A stretch of DNA of 17,342 bases from Flectobacillus sp. (GTDB lineage: Bacteria > Bacteroidota > Bacteroidia > Cytophagales > Spirosomataceae), in contig JARXAV010000225.1 in assembly GCA_029865665.1 (NCBI GenBank), positions 1 through 17,342 on the forward strand. Direction: 5' to 3'. Of the stretch, positions 1 through 6,588 are shown piece by piece. Positions within the stretch are counted from its first letter, which is position 1. Each line of letters begins with the position of its first letter. The position numbers and the translations under genes are program-made. Below the pieces are notes generated by a model. The model made no database searches. It worked only from the letters and a program-made list of their open reading frames with translations, and was not told where the DNA came from.

Positions 1-434
1 TATTCACCAGCCATTTGCTCAATAAGTAATTTTGCATCCTGCTGTCCTATGCCAAGGCTAGTGATGTATAAGGGTTTTACACTCTCCCCTCGCAAAAGCT
101 CAACATCATTGGCACTTAAAAATTTGGTTTTTGCTACGCCAATAATGGGGGTTCTGAAAGGTAGTTCTTCATACAAATATGCCCCAAGCCCCTTCTTTTC
201 TCCCAAAGTCACATAACTGTCCACGACAATACAATCAATCGGTTCTGAAATTTGAGCAATTGTTTGTAGAAGACAAGGTAATTCCCTTTTGTAAAAGCTA
301 CCAGACTCATAATCAGCGATATTGTCAATCACAACTTTGTATGTTTTATACGTTATTGCTTGCCAATCTTCAATTAATAAACAGGCACACTGAGCCTGTT
401 TATCTTTATAATCTACATCAAATACAGCTATCAT
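1..434 (-). CDS. Endonuclease V-like protein, partial (3' end outside window)
   Basis: The reverse strand from the ATG at 434 reads as 144 codons without a stop and leaves the window. It resembles endonuclease V (Nfi family), which nicks DNA or RNA near deaminated bases such as inosine. Recognisable parts are the N-terminal strand FDVDY (Asp6), SFYKRELP (Glu51), IVVDSY (Asp72) and IIGVAKTKF (Lys102), which line up with the E. coli stretches ADVGFE, SFREYP, VFVDGHG and TIGVAKKRL, so three acidic catalytic positions are kept. Unlike E. coli Nfi it starts directly at the first strand, lacking about 29 N-terminal residues, and the GHG after the third Asp is replaced by SYV. The gene starts 4 bp after the stop of the M61 peptidase gene, so the two are probably co-transcribed. 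Family assignment is by motif memory only; a diverged, non-cleaving relative is possible. Confidence 0.7.
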   Translation of the reverse strand, partial: MIAVFDVDYKDKQAQCACLLIEDWQAITYKTYKVVIDNIADYESGSFYKRELPCLLQTIAQISEPIDCIVVDSYVTLGEKKGLGAYLYEELPFRTPIIGVAKTKFLSANDVELLRGESVKPLYITSLGIGQQDAKLLIEQMAGE

Positions 435-438
435 TATA

Positions 439-1893
439 TTACAAATTCAACCAACGCTTCAAGTTTTCATTTTCAGCATCTATCAATTCTACATGATATT
501 TGCCTTCTGGTGTAATTTGTAAATCTAAACCCACTTCGCTTAATAAAGCGGCAGTCATGTTTTCGAGTGGACTTGCTCCTGCAATACATTCGTCAAAATA
601 AACTTTTAACGAATCGCCATAAACTAGTTCGCAAACGGTACGATAATCGCCAAGGGTATAACCAATACCCGTTTTACCATAGCGTTCCCACATCAACTTC
701 ATTACATCATTCAATGATTTTTGATGTTGGTGTTTTAGGCGAATGGTTAAGTCTAATAATAACGCAACCAACGCTCCTTTTTGATAAATCGATACTCGGC
801 GGTCTGGAATAGAAGGCGTGTAACCATCTAACCATAAATCGTAAGACGACTCAAGCAATGACTGTACGGCACGTCCATCTTGCTCAAAGTGACGTTTCAA
901 AACCGCCCCGAGTTCTTTTATGTATTCTGTGGCTGAAAAAACACCCGATTGAGCCAAGAATAAATCTCCAAAATACGTCGTTACGCCTTCTACGACAAAA
1001 CCTGTTTCAAAATAGTTTTCTTGGGTTAAATCATAAGGCATCATTTCTTGCGGACGAATCTTACAAATATTCCAAGCATGGAATAATTCATGAGAAGATA
1101 CCCCCAATAAATCTGCATATAAGCCATCTCCCTCACTAGCTGGCCCTAAGGTAATCATCGTAGAGTTACGATGTTCTACGCCATGATAACAGGCATTAGG
1201 CATAATCCAGTTAATGAAATGATATTCTTTTTCAGGAAAATCACCCATAAGGGCAATCTGGTGAGCAGAAAATTGCTCGAAGTCCGCTTTTATTTTTTCC
1301 CAGTTAGGTTGATAATCACCTAAAAACCAAACTGTAAAGTCTGTATCCCCTACTTTATACCCATCTTTTTGTAAATATGGACTAGCCAACATCGGCGAAT
1401 CGACTAATTCGTAATAATCGTTCGCTAATAAAGTATTGCCTTCACGTTGCAATCCGCAAGCGATTTGGAAATTCTCAGGCATCTCAATGCTTACCTGATG
1501 TGGCTCAACAATTCTTCCGCTTACGTAAGGTAAACAGTTAATAAAATTGATGTACATCGTCTGATCGTCCAGATACGAGCTACCTGCATTGGCATGAACA
1601 CCATTAGCACTTGGTAAAAAAGCAAAATAGCGAAACTTAATAATGACAGAACTCAGCCCTTTTGTAGCAATTTTCCAACGGTCTTTGCTGACTTTATAGA
1701 AATTAACAGCCTGATTAAAGGTATCAACTACTTCAAATTGTTGAATATTCTTGGCAAAGTTTTGAAGTTCATAACGCCCTGGTCGCCAAGCGGGTAATTG
1801 AATCTTAATACGGTCTGAGGTAATGTTTTCGACAACCATTTCAATCGTTAGGAAATGGTTATGAGGATTGTCTGAATAAATTTTATACTTCAT
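439..1893 (-). CDS. M61 family peptidase (glycyl aminopeptidase-like), PDZ-less
   Basis: A 484-residue protein of the M61 metallopeptidase family. The N-terminal half (about 1-170) matches the beta-rich M61 N-terminal domain. The catalytic part has HGVEHRNST (237-245), the zinc motif SHELFHAWN with His268, Glu269 and His272, and VVEGVTTYFGD with Glu302 as the likely third zinc ligand. No signal peptide is visible, so it is probably cytoplasmic. Typical members are nearer 600 residues and end in a PDZ domain; this one stops just after the catalytic domain at about the point where the PDZ would begin. The ATG at 1893 is the natural start because the M61 N-terminal strand begins there. Substrate is unknown; known relatives release N-terminal Gly or Ala. 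The endonuclease V-like gene follows 4 bp downstream. Confidence 0.85.
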   Translation of the reverse strand: MKYKIYSDNPHNHFLTIEMVVENITSDRIKIQLPAWRPGRYELQNFAKNIQQFEVVDTFNQAVNFYKVSKDRWKIATKGLSSVIIKFRYFAFLPSANGVHANAGSSYLDDQTMYINFINCLPYVSGRIVEPHQVSIEMPENFQIACGLQREGNTLLANDYYELVDSPMLASPYLQKDGYKVGDTDFTVWFLGDYQPNWEKIKADFEQFSAHQIALMGDFPEKEYHFINWIMPNACYHGVEHRNSTMITLGPASEGDGLYADLLGVSSHELFHAWNICKIRPQEMMPYDLTQENYFETGFVVEGVTTYFGDLFLAQSGVFSATEYIKELGAVLKRHFEQDGRAVQSLLESSYDLWLDGYTPSIPDRRVSIYQKGALVALLLDLTIRLKHQHQKSLNDVMKLMWERYGKTGIGYTLGDYRTVCELVYGDSLKVYFDECIAGASPLENMTAALLSEVGLDLQITPEGKYHVELIDAENENLKRWLNL

Positions 1894-2199
1894 CTAACAA
1901 AATGTTTAATTGACTGATACAGCAGGAGTGCTGTCGCCTAAGGTACTAAAAACCAGAATACCTTGAAGACCATCGAGTTGGAGAGGGAAATAACTACGTA
2001 ATGGGAAACGTGAGTCACATTTTTTCTCTTTCGGTTAAAAAAACAAAAAATACGGTATTTTTCTGAGAAAGCCAACAGAAGAAAGGCAAAACACCTTCAA
2101 AAATACAACATTTATTGGGTTATGAATTTATCTTAATCTCTTTTTTATCGAATTTACTCATAATCAAGCCACAAGGGGTCATAATCTTTTAATAAAGTT

Positions 2200-2230
2200 T
2201 TTGAAGTTTTAAAATCTTTAAGTACCTTTG
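2200..2230 (+). promoter_or_regulatory. Bacteroidota-type promoter for rpmH-rnpA
   Basis: TTTG at 2200-2203, a spacer of exactly 19 nt, then TACCTTTG at 2223-2230 matches the Bacteroidota housekeeping consensus (TTTG, about 19 nt, TAnnTTTG). Transcription would start near 2235-2238, leaving a leader of about 200 nt before the rpmH start codon. Confidence 0.72.
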
Positions 2231-2261
2231 CAGTCCCATTTTAAGGGCATTGAATTTCTGT

Positions 2262-2420
2262 TATTTTGAAAAATTCGCTGATATTCGGACAGAATTTGAA
2301 TAATTTTCAAAATATCTCTGAAAATCAGTTTTTTATACTCCAACAAAGACATTTAACATTTTCGGTAATCAAAATTACTTTGGCTTTTTTTAAAGTATTT
2401 TTCAAAAGATTTTCCGAAAA
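2262..2420 (+). promoter_or_regulatory. Structured 5' leader of rpmH (candidate cis-regulatory RNA)
   Basis: Three foldable parts are visible in the long leader. (A) TATTTTGAAAA at 2262-2272 pairs perfectly with TTTTCAAAATA at 2304-2314, with inner pairing of AAATT (2271-2275) to AATTT (2293-2297) as an extension or competitor. (B) CTGA-AAA-TCAG at 2318-2328 is followed by six Ts (2329-2334), which resembles a weak terminator. (C) TTTTCGG at 2359-2365 pairs with CCGAAAA at 2414-2420, enclosing the small hairpin GTAAT/ATTAC (2365-2378). GATATT (2280-2285) can alternatively pair with AATATC (2311-2316), so mutually exclusive folds are possible. The AT-rich composition makes chance pairing a real alternative. 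Confidence 0.4.
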
Positions 2421-2438
2421 ACAATTCAGACAAATAAA

Positions 2439-2594
2439 ATGAAAAGAACGTTTCAACCATCGGTAAGAAAAAGAAAAAACAAACACGGTTTCCGTGAAAG
2501 AATGTCCACTCCAAACGGTCGTCGTACATTAGCGGCTCGTCGTGCAAAAGGAAGACATAAATTGACAGTTTCTGACGAGAAAAGAGGTAAATAA
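2439..2594 (+). CDS. rpmH: 50S ribosomal protein L34
   Basis: A 51-residue, strongly basic protein beginning [18 protein letters not shown] and containing [19 protein letters not shown], the unmistakable L34 pattern. It is a structural protein of the large ribosomal subunit. Length and the ATG start at 2439 match the family; the usual L34 end is followed by a short tail ([10 protein letters not shown]). It is the first gene of a unit with rnpA 78 bp downstream, the conserved bacterial order. A strong promoter with a leader of about 200 nt precedes it, suggesting regulation at the RNA level, but no regulator is evident. Confidence 0.97.
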   Translation: MKRTFQPSVRKRKNKHGFRERMSTPNGRRTLAARRAKGRHKLTVSDEKRGK

Positions 2595-2605
2595 TTTTTG
2601 AGTCG

Positions 2606-2665
2606 TTAAGGGTTAGATTTAAGTGTTATGCGTATTTTAACAATTAACGGTTAACCAGTTAACGA
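2606..2665 (+). repeat. Degenerate heptamer array, TTAAC-type, between rpmH and rnpA
   Basis: TTAAC begins at 2637, 2644, 2651 and 2659 (steps 7, 7, 8), forming TTAACAA, TTAACGG, TTAACCAG and TTAACGA. Upstream, weaker units TTAAG, TTAGA, TTAAG and TTATG begin at 2606, 2613, 2619 and 2626. Nearly the whole rpmH-rnpA spacer is thus built on a 7 nt period. Confidence 0.6.
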
Positions 2666-2672
2666 TAAAAAA

Positions 2673-3053
2673 GTGAAGCATACTTTCCCAAAGTCCGAGC
2701 GACTTTCGAGTAAAAAGATTATTGATTCACTCTTCGATAGGGGTAGCGATAAAACACTTGGTGTTTTTCTCTACCCTTTTCGTGTTTCATGTCTTATTCA
2801 AGAACCCGACCAACAAGCGGCTACACCCGCTATTTTGATTTCAGTTTCTAAACGCTATTTTAAACATGCCGTTGATAGAAACCTGATAAAAAGAAGAATT
2901 CGAGAAGCATACCGCCTTCAAAAGCATCTCCTCTTAGAAAAACCCAATAAGCCCTTACCATCATCTATTGCTTTTGTGTATATTGCTAAAAAAATAGAAG
3001 ATTATGCCAAAATCGAAAAATCCATGAAAGGAGTACTTCAGAAGATGATGTAA
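2673..3053 (+). CDS. rnpA: Ribonuclease P protein component
   Basis: A 126-residue basic protein, the protein subunit of RNase P, which assists the catalytic RNA in removing 5' leaders from pre-tRNAs. The N-terminus (KHTFPKSERLSSKKIIDSLF) and the RNR signature VDRNLIKRRIREAYRL (about residues 69-84) identify it. Start is GTG at 2673; no ATG at a sensible place exists upstream, and the FPKSERL block needs to be near the N-terminus. It follows rpmH by 78 bp with no terminator between, so the two are likely co-transcribed. The next gene upstream of the protease is a toxin-antitoxin pair, not the yidD gene often found after rnpA. Confidence 0.95.
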   Translation: MKHTFPKSERLSSKKIIDSLFDRGSDKTLGVFLYPFRVSCLIQEPDQQAATPAILISVSKRYFKHAVDRNLIKRRIREAYRLQKHLLLEKPNKPLPSSIAFVYIAKKIEDYAKIEKSMKGVLQKMM

Positions 3054-3126
3054 TTCTTGACTGAAAAAACATTTTGGAATCGCATTTTCAAGGTTTATAT
3101 TAGCTGTTTTCAAACCAATTATTCAC

Positions 3127-3375
3127 ATGGGCGTTCCTCAAAGATTAACGAATGGACAAGCTCTTTTATTAGACCTGTTCCATCAAGATTTGTCTGAAAA
3201 TGATCTTCAAGAAGTGCGTAATCTGTTAGCAAAGCACTTTGCTAAAAAAGCAAGGGCAGAAGCTCAAAAATACGTTCTTGAGCATCAGATTACTGCTACA
3301 GACTTAAAACAGACAACGGACTCTATTAATGAAAGTAGAACAGCGTACCTTTATAAACTTAGACAAGAAAAATGA
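3127..3375 (+). CDS. Antitoxin-like protein of a PIN-domain toxin-antitoxin pair
   Basis: An 82-residue protein with the pattern LLLDLFHQDLSENDLQEVRNLLAKHFAKKARAEA, seen in small proteins paired with PIN toxins in Bacteroidota and cyanobacteria. The middle is predicted helical and the C-terminal end (about 58-82) would wrap the toxin. No obvious DNA-binding domain can be named from sequence. Its last four bases (ATGA, 3372-3375) overlap the start of the PIN gene, the usual translational coupling of such pairs. The ATG at 3127 follows an AT-rich stretch. Antitoxin role is inferred from position, size and overlap. Confidence 0.65.
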   Translation: MGVPQRLTNGQALLLDLFHQDLSENDLQEVRNLLAKHFAKKARAEAQKYVLEHQITATDLKQTTDSINESRTAYLYKLRQEK

Positions 3376-3794
3376 GGGTAGTTATTGACACGAACTTACT
3401 TTTCGATGCGGTTGCTCCAAATGGAGATAAACACTGGGTACTGGATTGCTTTTTTGATGATAGATTCACATGGATATTTAGTAATGAAATTCTATCAGAG
3501 TATGCAGAAATAATTGCAGGAAGTTTTGGAGAAAAAACCATGACATTTACCATAAGTGCGTTGATTAGTTCATTCAATCATGAACGATTCGAGCCTTCTT
3601 ATAAATATCAACTGGTTATTGATGACAAAGATGATAATAAATTTGTTGATTGTGCCGTTGGCGCTAATGTTGACTTTTTAGTATCGGACGACAAGCATAT
3701 CAAGCAACTCTTAAAGATTAAAGACTTATTTCCACCTGTTCCTGTGATTACTTCAACACAATTCAAAGCTATTTTGGATTTGAACGGAGCATAG
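3372..3794 (+). CDS. PIN-domain protein, putative toxin ribonuclease (VapC-like, COG1569 type)
   Basis: A 140-residue PIN domain, expected to be a Mg/Mn-dependent ribonuclease. It begins MRVVIDTNLLF (Asp6) and carries SNEILSEYAEII (Glu39/Glu43), DDKDDNKFVDCAVGA (Asp85, Asp88, Asp93) and DFLVSDDKH (Asp106), so the acidic active-site residues are all present. The layout matches the putative toxin component, PIN family. It overlaps the upstream antitoxin-like gene by 4 bp and is followed by a 111 bp gap before the protease gene. With intact catalytic residues it should be active when freed of its partner; the target RNA cannot be told from sequence. Confidence 0.85.
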   Translation: MRVVIDTNLLFDAVAPNGDKHWVLDCFFDDRFTWIFSNEILSEYAEIIAGSFGEKTMTFTISALISSFNHERFEPSYKYQLVIDDKDDNKFVDCAVGANVDFLVSDDKHIKQLLKIKDLFPPVPVITSTQFKAILDLNGA

Positions 3795-3905
3795 AATCTA
3801 CCAATGAATCAACACGGTAATCATTGACGAATTTTGACTTTTAAAAAAACTAGCGTAGTAAAATAGCTCACTGATAATACGCTTTGCTCTCAATAATTTT
3901 GTACC

Positions 3906-5570
3906 ATGAATATGAAAATCCCTTTTAAAGGTCTTATTATCACAGGTGTTGCAGCACTTGGTCTTTCGCTCGCTTCGTTTACTGACCCTGGTGAACGTTT
4001 CTTTGATATTGCTAAAAACCTTGATATATATGCTACGCTCTTTAAAGAACTGAATCGTTACTATGTGGACGAAATAAACCCTAATAGAACGATTAAGATT
4101 TCGATTGATGCCATGTTAAAGTCTTTTGACCCTTATACCGTCTATTATGCGGAAGACGATATTGAGGATTATATGACCATGACAACAGGGAAATATAATG
4201 GTATTGGCATCATCACGGGAAATAGAGGGGATAAAGTTGTCATTATGGGTATCGACGAAGGTACGCCTGCCGAAAAAGCTGGGTTACGAATCGGTGATGA
4301 AATTGTGAAAGTGGATGGAATCGACTTACGTAGAAAAGGTATTGACCCTGGTAAGCTAATAAAAGGACAAACAGGTACTACCGTCAAGTTAAGTGTGAAA
4401 CGCTATGGCAACGATAAATTAGAAGATATTATCGTAGCTCGTGAAGTAGTAAAAATGAAGAACGTCACTTACTACGGTATGATTTCGGACGAAGTGGGTT
4501 ACATCGACTTAAAAGATTTTAATAGCACTGCTTCTAAAGAAATGCGTCAGGCATTTTCAGAACTAAAGGCTAAAGGAATGAAAAAGTTAGTCATTGACCT
4601 ACGTGATAATCCAGGAGGATTATTGAATATGGCAGTGGACATTTGTAACATATTCTTACCCAAAGAATCAGAAATTGTAACGACGAAAGGGAAAGTTCAA
4701 GAATGGAACAAAACGTACATGGGCTTAAATGCGTCAGTAGATACAGAAATTCCAATCTCTGTGTTAACCAACTCTCGTAGTGCTTCGGCAGCAGAAATTG
4801 TTGCAGGTGTAATTCAAGACTATGACCGTGGGGTATTGATTGGACAACGTAGTTATGGAAAAGGATTAGTCCAAGTAACTCGTGATTTGTCGTACAACAC
4901 CAAGTTAAAAGTAACCACAGCCAAATACTATATTCCAAGTGGGCGTTGTATTCAGGCGATTGATTATAGCCACCGTAATCCAGATGGAAGCGTAGGCAAA
5001 GTACCCGATTCGTTAAAAACAGCTTTCAAAACGAAAAAAAGTGGCAGAACTGTTTACGACGGAGGAGGTGTATATCCAGATATTGAAATTGATAAGCCAC
5101 AACCAGCAGCAGTAAGTTTAGCCTTGTCGAACAAATATGTGTTATTTGACTATGCTATAAAATACCACTTTGAGCATCAGACAATCAAACCAGCAAAAGA
5201 CTTTAGCTTGAGCGATTCCGAGTATATTGCTTTTGTAAAGTGGGCTATCAATCAGGATTTTGACTATACCACGCAAGCAGAGAAAGACTTAAATTTATTG
5301 GAAGCATCTGCTAAAAAAGAAAAATATTACGATCAGATTGCCGACCAAGTACGAGCCTTACGCTTAAAATTATCACACGATAAGGAGGCCGACATGATGA
5401 AGCATAAAGAAGAAATCAAAACGGCTTTAGAACAAGAGATTGTAGTTCACTATTACTTACAAAAAGGAACAAGAGAGCAATCTTTCGCCAAAGACCCAGA
5501 AATTCAATCGGCTTTAAAATTGTTTAACGATATGCCTCGTTATCAGAACATTTTAAAAGGCGTAAAATAA
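3906..5570 (+). CDS. S41 family C-terminal processing protease (CtpA-like), exported
   Basis: A 554-residue serine protease of the tail-specific (Ctp/Prc) family, which trims or degrades proteins in the periplasm. Residues 6-24 are a hydrophobic signal or anchor segment. A PDZ domain spans about 95-178 (GIGIITG to VDGIDLRRKG). The catalytic core follows: LVIDLRDNPGG (228-238), SRSASAAEIVAG with nucleophile Ser294, and QRSYGKGLVQV with Lys319; the 25-residue Ser-Lys spacing is that of E. coli Prc. The C-terminal 170 residues are charged, partly helical and probably substrate-regulating. Start is ATG at 3906 (another ATG, codon 3, is possible). It is closed by a strong terminator and is likely its own transcription unit. 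Confidence 0.93.
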   Translation: MNMKIPFKGLIITGVAALGLSLASFTDPGERFFDIAKNLDIYATLFKELNRYYVDEINPNRTIKISIDAMLKSFDPYTVYYAEDDIEDYMTMTTGKYNGIGIITGNRGDKVVIMGIDEGTPAEKAGLRIGDEIVKVDGIDLRRKGIDPGKLIKGQTGTTVKLSVKRYGNDKLEDIIVAREVVKMKNVTYYGMISDEVGYIDLKDFNSTASKEMRQAFSELKAKGMKKLVIDLRDNPGGLLNMAVDICNIFLPKESEIVTTKGKVQEWNKTYMGLNASVDTEIPISVLTNSRSASAAEIVAGVIQDYDRGVLIGQRSYGKGLVQVTRDLSYNTKLKVTTAKYYIPSGRCIQAIDYSHRNPDGSVGKVPDSLKTAFKTKKSGRTVYDGGGVYPDIEIDKPQPAAVSLALSNKYVLFDYAIKYHFEHQTIKPAKDFSLSDSEYIAFVKWAINQDFDYTTQAEKDLNLLEASAKKEKYYDQIADQVRALRLKLSHDKEADMMKHKEEIKTALEQEIVVHYYLQKGTREQSFAKDPEIQSALKLFNDMPRYQNILKGVK

Positions 5571-5580
5571 TACTACTTCT

Positions 5581-5614
5581 AAAAAGGTCATCGCCAAGCG
5601 TCGATGACCTTTTT
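5581..5614 (+). terminator. Rho-independent terminator after the S41 protease gene
   Basis: A perfect 13 bp stem, AAAAAGGTCATCG (5581-5593) with CGATGACCTTTTT (5602-5614), has an 8 nt loop and ends in a T-run. It lies 10 bp past the stop codon. Because the A-run is mirrored, it could also stop transcription from the opposite strand. Confidence 0.88.
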
Positions 5615-5710
5615 AGGCCATAGACCAATTTTAATCAAAGTATGTGTAGGCAAAATCCTGCACACAGACTATTTGATTGTGGTGAAATCTACTAACAAAA
5701 AAATATTATG

Positions 5711-5718
5711 TATCTTTG
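5711..5718 (+). promoter_or_regulatory. Likely -7 element upstream of tsaB
   Basis: TATCTTTG matches TAnnTTTG exactly and lies 70 bp before the tsaB start. No TTTG is found at the correct distance upstream, so the promoter is only half supported. Confidence 0.4.
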
Positions 5719-5787
5719 AACAGTAGTTAGCTGAATTGCAGGCAGAAGATTTCAAGTCGCTTCTCCATTGATTTTAACATTTTCCCC

Positions 5788-6483
5788 ATGTCTTTAATAT
5801 TAAGTATCGATACTTCCACTAAAGTTTGCTCGGTTGCGTTACACCAATCGGGAAAGCTATTAGCTTTATCAGAATTATTCACAGAGAAATCTCATTCGGG
5901 TTTACTTACCATGCTGTGCGAACAAGTAGTATCACAAGCAGGATTTTCATTTGATCAGCTTGACGCTATTGCCGTAGCCAAAGGTCCAGGCTCATATACA
6001 GGCTTACGTATTGGCGTATCTACAGCCAAAGGCTTTTGCTATGCGTTAGACAAGCCCTTGATTTCAGTGAATACACTTGAAGCAATGGCGTATCAACTGA
6101 AGGATTTCTATACAAAGAACACGTTCCTCTGCCCAATGATTGATGCACGTAGAATGGAGGTTTATTGCTTATTAATGAACCATGCGATGAACGTGGTAGA
6201 GGATACCAATGCAAAAATTATTGACGAAAATTCATTTGCAACAATCCTAAACAACAGTTCCATCGTATTTTTTGGGGATGGTGCCGCTAAATGCAAAGAA
6301 ACACTCAATCATCCAAATGCAATTTTTCCAGAAACAGAGGTGTATCCTTCTGCCAAAACAATTGGACAACTTGCATTTAATCTTTTTGAAAAAGGAATAG
6401 TTGAAAATGTGGTTACTTTTGAACCCTTTTACCTCAAAGATTTTGTAGGAACAACTCCTAAAAAAGCCATCGTTACAGCATAG
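5788..6483 (+). CDS. tsaB: tRNA N6-threonylcarbamoyladenosine biosynthesis protein TsaB
   Basis: A 231-residue member of the ASKHA fold. With TsaD and TsaE (not in this window) it transfers the threonylcarbamoyl group to A37 of ANN-decoding tRNAs in the cytoplasm; TsaB itself is the scaffold partner of TsaD. Diagnostic stretches are ILSIDTSTKVCSVAL (4-18), EKSHSGLL (33-40), VAKGPGSYTGLRIGVSTAKG (63-82) and MIDARRMEVY (117-126). Length is normal for the family and the ATG at 5788 gives the expected N-terminus. It follows the protease terminator and is preceded by a TATCTTTG box, so it likely has its own promoter. Confidence 0.95.
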   Translation: MSLILSIDTSTKVCSVALHQSGKLLALSELFTEKSHSGLLTMLCEQVVSQAGFSFDQLDAIAVAKGPGSYTGLRIGVSTAKGFCYALDKPLISVNTLEAMAYQLKDFYTKNTFLCPMIDARRMEVYCLLMNHAMNVVEDTNAKIIDENSFATILNNSSIVFFGDGAAKCKETLNHPNAIFPETEVYPSAKTIGQLAFNLFEKGIVENVVTFEPFYLKDFVGTTPKKAIVTA

Positions 6484-6523
6484 ATCGTTACGTTATTCTT
6501 TGTTAATAAGTCGATTTCAACGA

Positions 6524-6531
6524 TAACTTTA
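6524..6531 (+). promoter_or_regulatory. Weak candidate -7 element upstream of the GT2 gene
   Basis: TAACTTTA matches seven of eight bases of TAnnTTTG, with TTTG at 6499-6502, 21 nt upstream. The spacing is slightly long and the last base is off, so support is weak. It lies 57 bp ahead of the glycosyltransferase start. Confidence 0.25.
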
Positions 6532-6588
6532 CACGATTTTAACATTACGATAAAATCAAAATAGGTCAACCCCCTAATCAAATAACAA

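Larger units (their letters stand above)
1894..2438. other. Intergenic region between the M61 gene and rpmH (545 bp)
   Basis: This gap separates two divergently transcribed units. Nearest the M61 gene, about 1911-2031 is a GC-richer patch with two small hairpins (ACAGCA/TGCTGT at 1919-1934; AAGGTA/TACCTT at 1940-1964). On the minus strand it also holds a start-less open frame of about 40 codons ending near 1911. From about 2040 to 2200 it is AT-rich with no feature I can support. The rpmH promoter lies at 2200-2230 and its leader fills the remainder. No clear M61 promoter was found close to that gene. Confidence 0.6.

Noticed and set aside
2353..2547. Minus-strand open frame of 64 codons
   Set aside because: It covers rpmH on the other strand; L34 identity is certain and the minus frame is Phe-rich with no features.
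3372..3794. PIN protein as a Fen/NYN-type nuclease or rRNA-processing factor
   Set aside because: Size, motif order and the overlapping small upstream gene match the toxin-type PIN family better.
3894..3901. TAATTTTG box just before the S41 protease start
   Set aside because: It fits TAnnTTTG, but it ends only 4 nt before the ATG and has no TTTG at the right distance, so it would demand a leaderless transcript; chance match is more likely.
4591..4938. Minus-strand open frame of 115 codons
   Set aside because: It is opposite the catalytic core of the S41 protease and has a low-complexity Leu/Ser composition typical of an antisense shadow.
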